From positions 1 to 14,746 of the forward strand of contig MVRB01000027.1 of NCBI GenBank assembly GCA_002067635.1: a stretch of DNA of 14,746 bases, in the 5' to 3' direction. This document shows, in pieces, positions 5,437 to 11,872 of this stretch (position 1 is the first letter of the stretch; every line of letters starts with the position of its first letter). A model generated the notes under the pieces. That model worked only from the letters and a program-made list of their open reading frames with translations. It made no database searches and was not told the DNA's origin. The DNA is from Methanomassiliicoccales archaeon PtaU1.Bin030. GTDB lineage: Archaea > Thermoplasmatota > Thermoplasmata > Methanomassiliicoccales > Methanomassiliicoccaceae. A program made the translations under genes and the position numbers.

Positions 5437-6078
5437 ATGGGTGGGTATAGGCGGCAGATAAGGAGAGCATGCTATAGGCTGGGGAGACACGGGCGTGCGT
5501 TCAGTTATCACGACATAATGACCGAGCTTCCCGACGGCCCATACAGGCCGACCGAGCGGCAATTGATACGAGAATTACAGCATGCCAATTATCTAGTGGT
5601 AGCGGAGGAAGGAAAGTGGAGAAGGGAGACGAGATACATGCTCAAGATATGGAAGGAGGCCGAGGATATGGATGATGAGGCTGGTGCTTTGGAGACGCTG
5701 AACAAGCTGTCGACAGAGACGCCAAACCTGTGCAGCATCACCATGAGCTATCAGAATGGCGGGGTAGTGGTAGATCAAAGCCTGGACATCACCGTCCGTG
5801 GGGACAGGGATAACGCCAGGATCGCGTTCAGCTTCATGTTCCCAGAAGAGGTCGATAAGGAGGGGAACATACACCTAAAGGTCAATCGGCAGGCTTTGAG
5901 GAACATGTCCTGCGTCTATGACCCCAGCACCGGCCACATAATGTGGCTGGATGAGGGGGACCATCATGTGGAGATGAGGGCCAACAGGGACGCCAGGGAT
6001 TGCGGGCATCTCATCAATGCCATACGAGCGAACGGGGGGATAAGATACTTCGATCTGAGCGGGAGGAATGATGGATGA
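5437..6078 (+). CDS. Winged-helix N-terminus fused to unknown domain, 213 aa
   Basis: Residues 1-75 look like a winged helix: RRQIRRACYRLGRHG, FSYHDIMTEL, recognition helix TERQLIRELQHANYLVV, then a wing EEGKWRRETRYMLK. A short acidic linker (KEAEDMDDEAGALETLNKL) leads to a C-terminal domain of about 115 residues with strands (LCSITMSYQNGGVVVDQSLDITVRGD, RIAFSFMFPEEV, IHLKVNRQAL, HIMWLDEGDHHVEMRAN) that I cannot assign. The protein is thus likely a DNA-binding regulator or a replication-linked adaptor with an unknown beta-rich effector part. It directly follows a TAG in the same frame. It overlaps the next gene as ATGA (6075-6078). Confidence 0.75.
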   Translation: MGGYRRQIRRACYRLGRHGRAFSYHDIMTELPDGPYRPTERQLIRELQHANYLVVAEEGKWRRETRYMLKIWKEAEDMDDEAGALETLNKLSTETPNLCSITMSYQNGGVVVDQSLDITVRGDRDNARIAFSFMFPEEVDKEGNIHLKVNRQALRNMSCVYDPSTGHIMWLDEGDHHVEMRANRDARDCGHLINAIRANGGIRYFDLSGRNDG

Positions 6079-6329
6079 CCATCGATGAGCAATTGGCGGA
6101 CGAGCTGATAGAGGCGTTCTGGTACTTTAGGAACATGACATGGAAGGGCAAGAACCCCCCGTCAGAGGTCAATGTCCGAACGGCCATAAACTTGACGTAT
6201 GATTATGCGTGCATGAGAGCGGGGGGCGTCAAGCCCATTCAACAGGGGCCAGAGCCGTCGTGTGTGCTGAACCCCCCGGAGCAGTATGTGCCACTATCAG
6301 AGAGAGGGGACGGCGATGGGCAGTCCTGA
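6075..6329 (+). CDS. Hypothetical protein, paralogue of the gene at 2491
   Basis: This is an 84-residue protein. Residues 1-49 align without gaps to the protein at 2491 (shared D-E-L-x-E-A, F-R, R-T-A, T, Y-A and R-A positions), which marks a duplication within this virus or a shared ancestor. The C-terminal part (GGVKPIQQGPEPSCVLNPPEQYVPLSERGDGDGQS) is Pro-rich and differs. The function is unknown. The gene overlaps its upstream neighbour as ATGA, and its last 14 bases overlap the next gene's preferred start at 6316. Confidence 0.75.
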   Translation: MTIDEQLADELIEAFWYFRNMTWKGKNPPSEVNVRTAINLTYDYACMRAGGVKPIQQGPEPSCVLNPPEQYVPLSERGDGDGQS

Positions 6330-6804
6330 GCGGGCCGAGGAGATAGCGAGCGAGCATCACCCATTGTTACAGGGCATCGTCAAGCGTGCCTTCGCCAAAT
6401 GCGGGAACTGTCAACGGCGTATCGAGTGCGGGAACAAGCTGATAGACATGGACAGGGCCGTCAGCACCATCCTGAGTAATGAGCGTTCCGACACAACATC
6501 CATAGTATCTAGGGGTGCAGGGAGCGTGCTCTATAACCAATGCCGCGTCTGTGACAGGCTGGAACGGTGCATAGGGTACTGGTATCCAGGCGAGCACGGT
6601 TTCTCAAGGAGGATGCTTCTGTCCATGTTCCGGGGCATCGAGAGCGAGGACGAGGCGGCACGGCTCATCGAGGGCGTGCTGCGTGACCAGGGCATCACCT
6701 CCGGGATGCTGCTGAGGCGGGTGATGAGGATGTGGCTGGAATGTGATGAGGGCGATGGGTATATCACGGCGGTGGAAGTTATGAAGAAGAGGGGGAAGGC
6801 GTAA
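6316..6804 (+). CDS. Twin C-x2-C-x5-C metal-binding protein
   Basis: This is a 162-residue protein directly before the terminase genes. It carries two identical cysteine layouts: Cys29/32/38 (CGNCQRRIEC) and Cys76/79/85 (CRVCDRLERC), 47 residues apart. Six cysteines in this arrangement could bind zinc or an iron-sulfur cluster. The C-terminal half is helical (FSRRMLLSMFRGIESEDEAARLIEGVLRDQGITSGMLLRRVMRMWLE). The start at 6316 has a purine-rich site (AGAGAGGGGA) upstream; the frame stays open to an ATG at 6286, which would lengthen the overlap with the preceding gene. No family is recognised. Position suggests a packaging-linked or late-switch regulatory role, but that is inference. Confidence 0.75.
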   Translation: MGSPERAEEIASEHHPLLQGIVKRAFAKCGNCQRRIECGNKLIDMDRAVSTILSNERSDTTSIVSRGAGSVLYNQCRVCDRLERCIGYWYPGEHGFSRRMLLSMFRGIESEDEAARLIEGVLRDQGITSGMLLRRVMRMWLECDEGDGYITAVEVMKKRGKA

Positions 6805-7319
6805 TGGCCCGTCCGACATTGTTCAATGAGAATCGAAAGAGGCGATTCTTGGATGCGATCAGGCAAGGCGACTCTTTCAGAGCCGCATCCGCTTGCGCAG
6901 GCGTCAATCACCAGACGGTCTATAAATGGTTGAAGAAAGCCGAGGGGAGGGATGCTCCTTCTGAATTTGTAGTATTTTTAGACGAGTACAAAGCAGCGGT
7001 CGGGGAGGCCGAGGACTATTATGTAAGCAAGCTCAAGGCCGCCGCGGATCAGGGCAATACAACGGCTGCGATATTCATGCTCAAATCCATCAATCGTGAG
7101 AGATATGGCGATCAACAGAGAGTGGAGACCAGGGACCGCACGGGTGAGCCGGAGGAGGTGAGCGAGGACGAACTCATCAGGCGCATGTATGGGCGACCGG
7201 AGGCGGTCGAGCATATCCACGCTCTCATTGAACTCGTGGACGTTAAGCCCCGGAATGTGGGCAAACGTGATAAGCCAGAGGCGGTGGACGATGCCGCCTC
7301 ACTTGAAGCTCTTAGATAA
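6804..7319 (+). CDS. terS: Terminase small subunit
   Basis: This 171-residue protein has the layout of small terminases. An N-terminal helix-turn-helix (RRFLDAIRQGDSFRAASACAGVNHQTVYKWLKKAEG, about 11-46) recognises the packaging site on viral DNA. A central helical oligomerisation part (FVVFLDEYKAAVGEAEDYYVSKLKAAADQGNTTAAIFMLKSINRERYGD) includes the A-A-I-F-x-L-K-x-x-x-x-x-x-Y-G-D signature common to this family. The C-terminal tail is charged (acidic EEVSEDELIRRMYG). It lies immediately upstream of the large subunit, as usual. Its ATG overlaps the previous TAA by one base. Base composition is more AT-rich than that of the flanking genes. Confidence 0.9.
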   Translation: MARPTLFNENRKRRFLDAIRQGDSFRAASACAGVNHQTVYKWLKKAEGRDAPSEFVVFLDEYKAAVGEAEDYYVSKLKAAADQGNTTAAIFMLKSINRERYGDQQRVETRDRTGEPEEVSEDELIRRMYGRPEAVEHIHALIELVDVKPRNVGKRDKPEAVDDAASLEALR

Positions 7320-8613
7320 GGCCCTGACCAATATCGCTTACGGCATATGGGATAGGCTCATAGTGGAGATGCCCCCTCGTCACGGCAAGAGCGAGCTTGT
7401 CAGCAGGTACTTCCCCGCATGGTATCTCATGCACTGGCCGGATAAACGCATTATCCTGACCTCATACGAGGCGGACTTTGCGGCGCAATGGGGCAGGAAG
7501 GCTCGCTCGCTTCTAGAGGAGCATGGCGGTAAGGTCCAGGTCTCCAAGGGTAGCAGTGCCGCCGACAGGTGGGAGATCGAGGGACACATGGGGGGGATGC
7601 AGACGGCAGGCATCCGAGGGCCGATCACCGGAAAAGGCGCGGACCTCCTCATCATAGATGATCCGGTGAAGAACGATGAGGAAGCCAGAAGCGAACTGAT
7701 GAGAGAACGGAACTGGGACTGGTACACATCGACCGCTCGTACCAGACTGGAACCGGACGGGGCGGTGGTGGTCATTATGACCAGGTGGCACGAGGATGAC
7801 CTCGTGGGCAGATTGCTCGCGGACATCGAGGGCGATAAGTGGAATGTCATCCGACTACCCGCCATCGCGGAGCCAGATGACCCTTTAGGCCGTATAGAAG
7901 GTCAGGCGCTATGGCCGGAACGGTTCGATGAGAACGCGCTGGAGGCCATACGCAAGGGCATGTCGCCTTATTACTGGAACGCACTATATCAGCAATCGCC
8001 AACGGCCAGGGGCGGGAACGTGATCAAGGACGAGTGGTGGCGGTACTATGATATGCACGCCGTGGAACCATCGTTCTTAAAGGGTGCGAGGTTCGTCATC
8101 CAAGCATGGGACACGGCGTTCAAGACCGGACAGGATAATGATTTTAGTGTATGCACCACCTGGGCCGAGATGACATCAGGAGCATATCTACTGAGCATGT
8201 GGCGCGGGCGAGTGGAATTTCCTGAGCTGGTCAAGACATCGAACAATCTCATCGACACATGGAAGCCTAACGCGGTCATCATCGAGGATAAAGCATCAGG
8301 GCAATCCCTCGCCCAAGAGCTGCAGCGCACCGCCCGCGTTCCCATAATCCCCATGCCTGTGGACAAGGACAAGGTTGCGAGATGCTATGCTGTAACGCCG
8401 GAAATCGAAGGAGGCCGCGTGTTTTTACCGAGGGATTTGCCAGGGCTCCGTGAACTTCTTGCGGAAACCGCAGCTTTCCCCAATGGAGTGCATGATGATA
8501 TAGTGGATTCGATAGTACTGGGATTGTCCTATATCGTTCAGAAGCGTAATTCTATAAGCAGGATAGTGGCCAAGCCCTCCGCAGCTTACCGCAACCCATA
8601 CGCGCCGAGATAG
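7291..8613 (+). CDS. terL: Terminase large subunit (ATPase and nuclease)
   Basis: This is the DNA-packaging motor, 440 residues from the chosen start. Walker A is MPPRHGKS (27-34), Walker B LLIIDD (119-124), followed by the coupling region with TRWHEDDLVGRLL. The RNase H-like nuclease has Asp274 (QAWDTAFK), Glu332-Asp333 (IIEDKA) and Asp402/403/406 (DDIVDS), which cut concatemeric DNA during headful or site-specific packaging. All key residues are present. ATG 7291 overlaps terS by 29 bases and follows a purine-rich GAGGCGGTGG. In-frame ATGs at 7255 and 7189 are alternatives, and conservation upstream of MPPHLKLL could favour 7255. The gene ends in TAG and is followed by the promoter region. 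Confidence 0.95.
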   Translation: MPPHLKLLDKALTNIAYGIWDRLIVEMPPRHGKSELVSRYFPAWYLMHWPDKRIILTSYEADFAAQWGRKARSLLEEHGGKVQVSKGSSAADRWEIEGHMGGMQTAGIRGPITGKGADLLIIDDPVKNDEEARSELMRERNWDWYTSTARTRLEPDGAVVVIMTRWHEDDLVGRLLADIEGDKWNVIRLPAIAEPDDPLGRIEGQALWPERFDENALEAIRKGMSPYYWNALYQQSPTARGGNVIKDEWWRYYDMHAVEPSFLKGARFVIQAWDTAFKTGQDNDFSVCTTWAEMTSGAYLLSMWRGRVEFPELVKTSNNLIDTWKPNAVIIEDKASGQSLAQELQRTARVPIIPMPVDKDKVARCYAVTPEIEGGRVFLPRDLPGLRELLAETAAFPNGVHDDIVDSIVLGLSYIVQKRNSISRIVAKPSAAYRNPYAPR

Positions 8614-8660
8614 CGGCAACGCCCCAAAAACCCGCTGGAAAAGCGTAGATTTTACCGCAT

Positions 8661-8669
8661 CTATAAATA
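8661..8669 (+). promoter_or_regulatory. Archaeal TATA box of the structural operon
   Basis: CTATAAATA matches the archaeal TATA consensus bound by TBP. Its centre lies about 27 bases before the portal ATG (8693), so transcription should start at or just before the ATG and give a leaderless or nearly leaderless mRNA. No Shine-Dalgarno sequence of note precedes the ATG (TAGTTAAGG), which fits leaderless initiation. The BRE position just upstream (ACCGCAT) is not a strong match. It is the only convincing TATA element in a gap between genes in the window. Confidence 0.75.
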
Positions 8670-8670
8670 A

Positions 8671-8683
8671 CAGTGCAGACTGC
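8671..8683 (+). promoter_or_regulatory. Short palindrome between TATA box and start
   Basis: CAGTGCAGACTGC contains the perfect nine-base palindrome GCAG-A-CTGC (8675-8683) and an overlapping CAGT...ACTG inverted pair (8671-8682). It lies between the TATA box and the predicted transcription start, where a bound repressor would block polymerase. It is short enough to occur by chance. The winged-helix proteins encoded at 2169, 3193 and 5437 would be candidate binders. Confidence 0.3.
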
Positions 8684-8692
8684 TAGTTAAGG

Positions 8693-10036
8693 ATGGGAGT
8701 ATCGAGCGAGCGGCAGGGCATCCTCCAAACCATCCGGTCACGTCTAGGTTTCTCCTCCATCATCGATAGGCGCTACGATACACAATCCCGCCCGCGCGAC
8801 CCCATCACCCTGACCGTAAGCACAAGAGAGAGCAAGCCCTTTCAGCAATACACTGAGGTCAAGCGCGACCTGGCCTGGAGGCAGGAGCTATACAACCTCC
8901 GTCAGCGCAACGGCGTGGCCGCGAACATCATCGACGCCTACGAGCATGGCATCTGGACCAACGGCTGGAAGATCGAGGCGTCCGAGGGCATGGAAGACCT
9001 AGCGGAGCGCGTGACCGAGCGCTTGCAGAAGATACGCGCGGAGAGCGCGCTCCGTACCATGACCAATGACGGCCTCGCCTTCGAGTACGGCGTGGCCGAG
9101 AAAGCGTACTCCCAGGACATCTTCACCGACCCCCGATTGCTGCTGGTCCCCCGTTCCTCGCACAAGTTCATCCTCATCACCAACCGCCAGGGTACGCTCG
9201 TGGCGGCCCGGCAGTTCGGGGACGACGGCAAGGTCCGCGCGGAATTGCCGGTGGAGAAGGCGGTCATCCTCTGCCCGTTAGGAGCGTCGGAGGGCTCCGG
9301 GCGCTCATTGCTCGCCCAGGCATACGAACCCCTCATCTGGTGGGACAAGGTCAGCCGCTCCAGCGCCGACAGCATCTATCGCCACGGATACCCGGTATGG
9401 GACGTCCAGGTGGCGGGGCCGGACGGCAAGCTGGCACCGCTGGACGTGATGACCGGGGCCGAGCAGGTCACGGTGGACCTCAACCCCAACAGCGAGCTCA
9501 TCACCAACGCCATGAGCAAGATAGCTGAACTGAATAGTGGCGGCGTCCCGCTCGTGGACAAGTACGGGCAATGGGCGCTACAGCAGATATGCGCGACCAC
9601 TGCCATCCCTGCTGAGTATTTCGGCCTGGGCGGGGGCGAGACCGGGCTGCTGGCGGAGTTCAAGCTCAGGATATTCTACGACCGCATAACCAGCATCCAG
9701 CACAACCTGGAGCCGCAGATAGATGACCAGCTCATAGATCCCATAGTCCTAGAGGAGGGCGGAGCGCCGGGCGATTGCCACTTTGTGTTCAATAACCCCA
9801 ACCCGGAGAACGATCTAAAGAAAGCCCAGTTCTGCCAGCTCCTCCTCCAGATCAACCCCCTGGACCCCGTGGTGGACACGCCGTGGATACGGGACTACAT
9901 GGGAATCAAGCAGCCCGAACTGGAGCAGGGCGACCCATTCCTGGACCTGTTCAAGCAGGACGGCCAGGGTGAGGCCGACCCCTTCCTAGATATGTTCAAG
10001 CGCCAGGGAGGTGAGCAGGTTGCCAAGTCCGGCTAA
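8693..10036 (+). CDS. Portal protein
   Basis: This 447-residue protein has the features of tailed-virus portal proteins of the SPP1/Mu type. These are an N-terminal helical part (EVKRDLAWRQELYNLRQRNGVAANIIDAYEHGIWTNGWKIEAS), a central alpha/beta body, the segment GEGSGRSLLAQ-like (ASEGSGRSLLAQAYEPLIWWDKV), and the late helix motif EYFGLGGGETGLLAEFKLRIFYDRITSIQHNLEPQIDDQL, which corresponds to the crown/stem helices. Twelve copies form the DNA channel at one capsid vertex and dock the terminase. The C-terminus carries a duplicated DPFLD[L/M]FK motif (nucleotides 9932-9955 and 9977-10000). Its position after terL and before the gp7-like gene is canonical. The start lies about 27 bases after the TATA centre. 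Confidence 0.9.
   Translation: MGVSSERQGILQTIRSRLGFSSIIDRRYDTQSRPRDPITLTVSTRESKPFQQYTEVKRDLAWRQELYNLRQRNGVAANIIDAYEHGIWTNGWKIEASEGMEDLAERVTERLQKIRAESALRTMTNDGLAFEYGVAEKAYSQDIFTDPRLLLVPRSSHKFILITNRQGTLVAARQFGDDGKVRAELPVEKAVILCPLGASEGSGRSLLAQAYEPLIWWDKVSRSSADSIYRHGYPVWDVQVAGPDGKLAPLDVMTGAEQVTVDLNPNSELITNAMSKIAELNSGGVPLVDKYGQWALQQICATTAIPAEYFGLGGGETGLLAEFKLRIFYDRITSIQHNLEPQIDDQLIDPIVLEEGGAPGDCHFVFNNPNPENDLKKAQFCQLLLQINPLDPVVDTPWIRDYMGIKQPELEQGDPFLDLFKQDGQGEADPFLDMFKRQGGEQVAKSG
9932..10000 (+). repeat. Tandem C-terminal repeat in portal (DPFLDLFK)
   Basis: Two 24-base copies (9932-9955 and 9977-10000), 45 bases apart, encode DPFLDLFK and DPFLDMFK. They differ mostly at third positions, so the peptide has been kept while the DNA has diverged. 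Each copy is followed by a purine-rich CAGGG(T/A)G stretch; in the second copy this is the ribosome site of the next gene. Confidence 0.75.
10007..10014 (+). promoter_or_regulatory. Ribosome binding site GGAGGTGA of the minor head gene
   Basis: GGAGGTGA is a full complement to the 16S rRNA 3' end. It is five bases from an in-frame TTG at 10020, whereas the GTG at 10011 lies inside it. The site therefore argues that translation of the minor head protein starts at TTG 10020 and not at GTG 10011. Confidence 0.5.
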
Positions 10037-10763
10037 GCGCCTCCGGCCGAACGACCCCATGGGAATCAGGGCGATGGAGGCCCGCAACATGAGGGCCACG
10101 GTCAAGGGCATCGACGAGCTGATAGCCAAGGTCTACGCCGTGGCCAAGGAGCGAAACATCACCGACCCGCAGGTCATCCAGCGCATGGTGATGAGGGAGG
10201 CCCAGGCATGGGGCGAGATGGGGAAGCGCCTGGCATTGGAGCGCATAATGCGGTCCCGCCAGGCGGGGAGGGCGCACGCCAGGGAACTGCTCAAGGTATT
10301 GGGGCTGGAACCGCCGTCCGACATGGCCTCGGACCTCATCGGGCGCGACTCGCTCGCGGAGCAGATGATGAGGCTCCAGAACGATTACGAACTGCTCAAG
10401 GCCGAGCTTATCCAGGATCTCAGCGACGCGCTCCTGGGCGTGACGCAGGTGAGCGAAAGGGAGGCCAAGGTATCCCTGAGAGTAGGGACAGCAGGCACGC
10501 GCAACCACGCTCGGCAGGTCGCGCACGCGGAGACGGTCAATCCCTTCAGGGCATCGGCGCTGGAGCAGTACACGCTGGTCGGCGTGACCGTGCTGGAGTG
10601 GTACACTTCCCTGGACGAGAGGGTGTGCGACGAGTGCCGGGAGCGTCATGGGAGGAAGTACCCCATCGACCGCGTGCCTGAGCCACATTTCGGCTGCCGC
10701 TGCGACCTCCTGCCCACCGACGTGGAGATGTACCGCTTAGAGGAGGTGAGGGTTCCAGCATGA
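10011..10763 (+). CDS. Minor head protein, SPP1 gp7 / Mu gpF-like
   Basis: This 250-residue protein has a helical N-terminal part and the C-terminal signature of phage head morphogenesis proteins: W-Y-T-S-x-D-x-R-V-C206-x2-C209, then P-x-P-H226-F-G-C229-R-C231. This cysteine/histidine set probably binds a metal ion. In SPP1 and Mu, gp7/gpF binds the portal and is packaged in a few copies per head, helping DNA delivery. The gene overlaps the portal end by 26 bases. GTG 10011 is the longest start, but TTG 10020 has the better-placed GGAGGTGA; ATG 10060 is a further option. It overlaps the protease gene as ATGA (10760-10763). Confidence 0.85.
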   Translation: MSRLPSPAKRLRPNDPMGIRAMEARNMRATVKGIDELIAKVYAVAKERNITDPQVIQRMVMREAQAWGEMGKRLALERIMRSRQAGRAHARELLKVLGLEPPSDMASDLIGRDSLAEQMMRLQNDYELLKAELIQDLSDALLGVTQVSEREAKVSLRVGTAGTRNHARQVAHAETVNPFRASALEQYTLVGVTVLEWYTSLDERVCDECRERHGRKYPIDRVPEPHFGCRCDLLPTDVEMYRLEEVRVPA

Positions 10764-11872
10764 GCGAGAGCGAGCGGTTCAGCTTCGCCATCCCTATAGA
10801 TTCGCATTTTGAGGAACTGCCGGACGGGGGCCTGCTGGTGCATGACGTCCCCATAATGTGCGAGGGGACGTGGGTAGGCATGGAGAACAAGCGTACCACG
10901 TTCACCGCCGAGGTGCTGCGTTCCCGCGCAATGAACTGGAAGGACAATCTGGTGTGGAACCGCCACCAGCTTTTACCATGGGAGAACCGCCCGGCGAGCG
11001 ATTCCATAGGCGCGGTCATCAATCCACGATTTGAATCTGACTTTCGGACCGTCCTCCAGGACGGCACCGTTTTCCAGGGCGCCGCCGTGCTCGGCGACGT
11101 CCTCCTGCACCGCAAGACCGACGCCTCGCGCGATGCAGCCGTCCTTATCAGACTCCCCCAGGACCAGGGCGGGTTCCGCATGGTATCCGCCGAGCTGTCC
11201 AACGCCAAGACGAGGTGGGACGCCTCGACGCAGTCGTTCATCATGGAATCGTTCGACTTCGACGGGCTGACCATCCAGCGCAGGGGGGGATGCAAGGCGT
11301 GCAACATTCCGGCGTATTCATCGCCGGGGGGAATAGAAATGGGGAACGATGGAAAGGTTACGGCCTCCTCAGCATCGAACGCCTCTGTCACCGCGACCAG
11401 CACCGCCGAGACGGTGTGGACGGCCTCGACACCGAGCGCTCAGTATGCCGAGGGCGCGCCGCCAGAAGCACCAGCCCCGCCCGCTCCCGGCGGCGGCGCT
11501 GACGATCCCATGTCCATCCTGAAGAGCTGTCACCAGATGCTTCAGGAACTGCTCTCGTTGGAGAAGGGAGAGCAGGGCATGGGCGAGGGCGATAAGTCCG
11601 AGGGAGGAAAAGAGGATGAGAACGACGGCAAGGAGCGGATGTCCGAGCCTGAGGCCCCTAAAGTAGACTTTTCCGAATGGGAGAGGAAGGTGGCCGAGAG
11701 GGACGAGGAGATACGCAAACTAAAGGCCATCATCGACAAGGCCAACAGCAGGCCGGGCGAGACCATCACCGGGGGTCCAGTGAACTTTTCCGAGGCCCCT
11801 GGGAACAAGAACGTGTCCGCGCGTCTGGAGATGTCCGGGCACAACGCATCACTGAGGGGGAAGAGGTTCTAA
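10760..11872 (+). CDS. Prohead maturation protease fused to scaffold
   Basis: This is a 370-residue protein in two parts. Residues 1-190 look like an archaeal-virus prohead protease: N-R-H69-Q followed by S-D-S-I-G-A-V, and M-V-S143-A-E-L, giving the His and Ser expected for the S78/U35-type serine proteases that trim head proteins. A G-G-C-K-A-C motif lies at about 180. Residues 194-260 are Ala/Ser/Thr/Pro-rich (EAPAPPAPGGG), and residues 260-345 are charged and helical (SILKSCHQMLQELLSLEK; EWERKVAERDEEIRKLKAIIDKA), typical of scaffold coiled coils. Position just before decoration and capsid genes is canonical, and the capsid protein lacks a long N-terminal scaffold of its own. Catalytic residues are assigned by motif only. 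Confidence 0.75.
   Translation: MSESERFSFAIPIDSHFEELPDGGLLVHDVPIMCEGTWVGMENKRTTFTAEVLRSRAMNWKDNLVWNRHQLLPWENRPASDSIGAVINPRFESDFRTVLQDGTVFQGAAVLGDVLLHRKTDASRDAAVLIRLPQDQGGFRMVSAELSNAKTRWDASTQSFIMESFDFDGLTIQRRGGCKACNIPAYSSPGGIEMGNDGKVTASSASNASVTATSTAETVWTASTPSAQYAEGAPPEAPAPPAPGGGADDPMSILKSCHQMLQELLSLEKGEQGMGEGDKSEGGKEDENDGKERMSEPEAPKVDFSEWERKVAERDEEIRKLKAIIDKANSRPGETITGGPVNFSEAPGNKNVSARLEMSGHNASLRGKRF
11326..11341 (+). promoter_or_regulatory. Possible internal ribosome site and start for free scaffold
   Basis: A run of six G (11326-11331) lies seven bases before an ATG at 11339 that is in frame with the protease gene (Met194). It sits exactly where the protease part ends. Initiation there would give a 177-residue scaffold protein sharing the C-terminus of the full product, as with lambda C and Nu3. 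G-rich pairing to the anti-SD needs G-U wobble, so strength is uncertain. Confidence 0.4.

Larger units (their letters stand above)
8614..8692 (+). other. Intergenic region between terL and portal
   Basis: This is the longest non-coding gap in the window (79 bases). It holds the TATA element at 8661-8669 and a short palindrome near the predicted transcription start. Upstream of these is an A/C-rich stretch with CCCCAAAAACCC (8622-8633). A five-base stem (AGCGG/CCGCT, 8612-8636) is too weak to call a terminator. No tRNA or small-RNA shape is visible. Confidence 0.7.

Noticed and set aside
6918..6927. TATA-like CTATAAATGG in terS
   Set aside because: It encodes part of the helix-turn-helix (VYKW) and no gene starts at the expected distance.
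8612..8636. Possible terminator hairpin after terL (AGCGG/CCGCT)
   Set aside because: Only five pairs with a 15-base loop and no T-tract.
8611..8670. Readthrough of the terL TAG as pyrrolysine
   Set aside because: It would add only about 18 basic residues before TAA and run through the TATA region; terL already ends normally after the nuclease domain.
10546..11403. Antisense open frame of 285 codons over the minor head and protease genes
   Set aside because: No recognisable motif, Ser/Arg/Pro-rich, and fully opposite two genes with family signatures and a proper ATGA junction.
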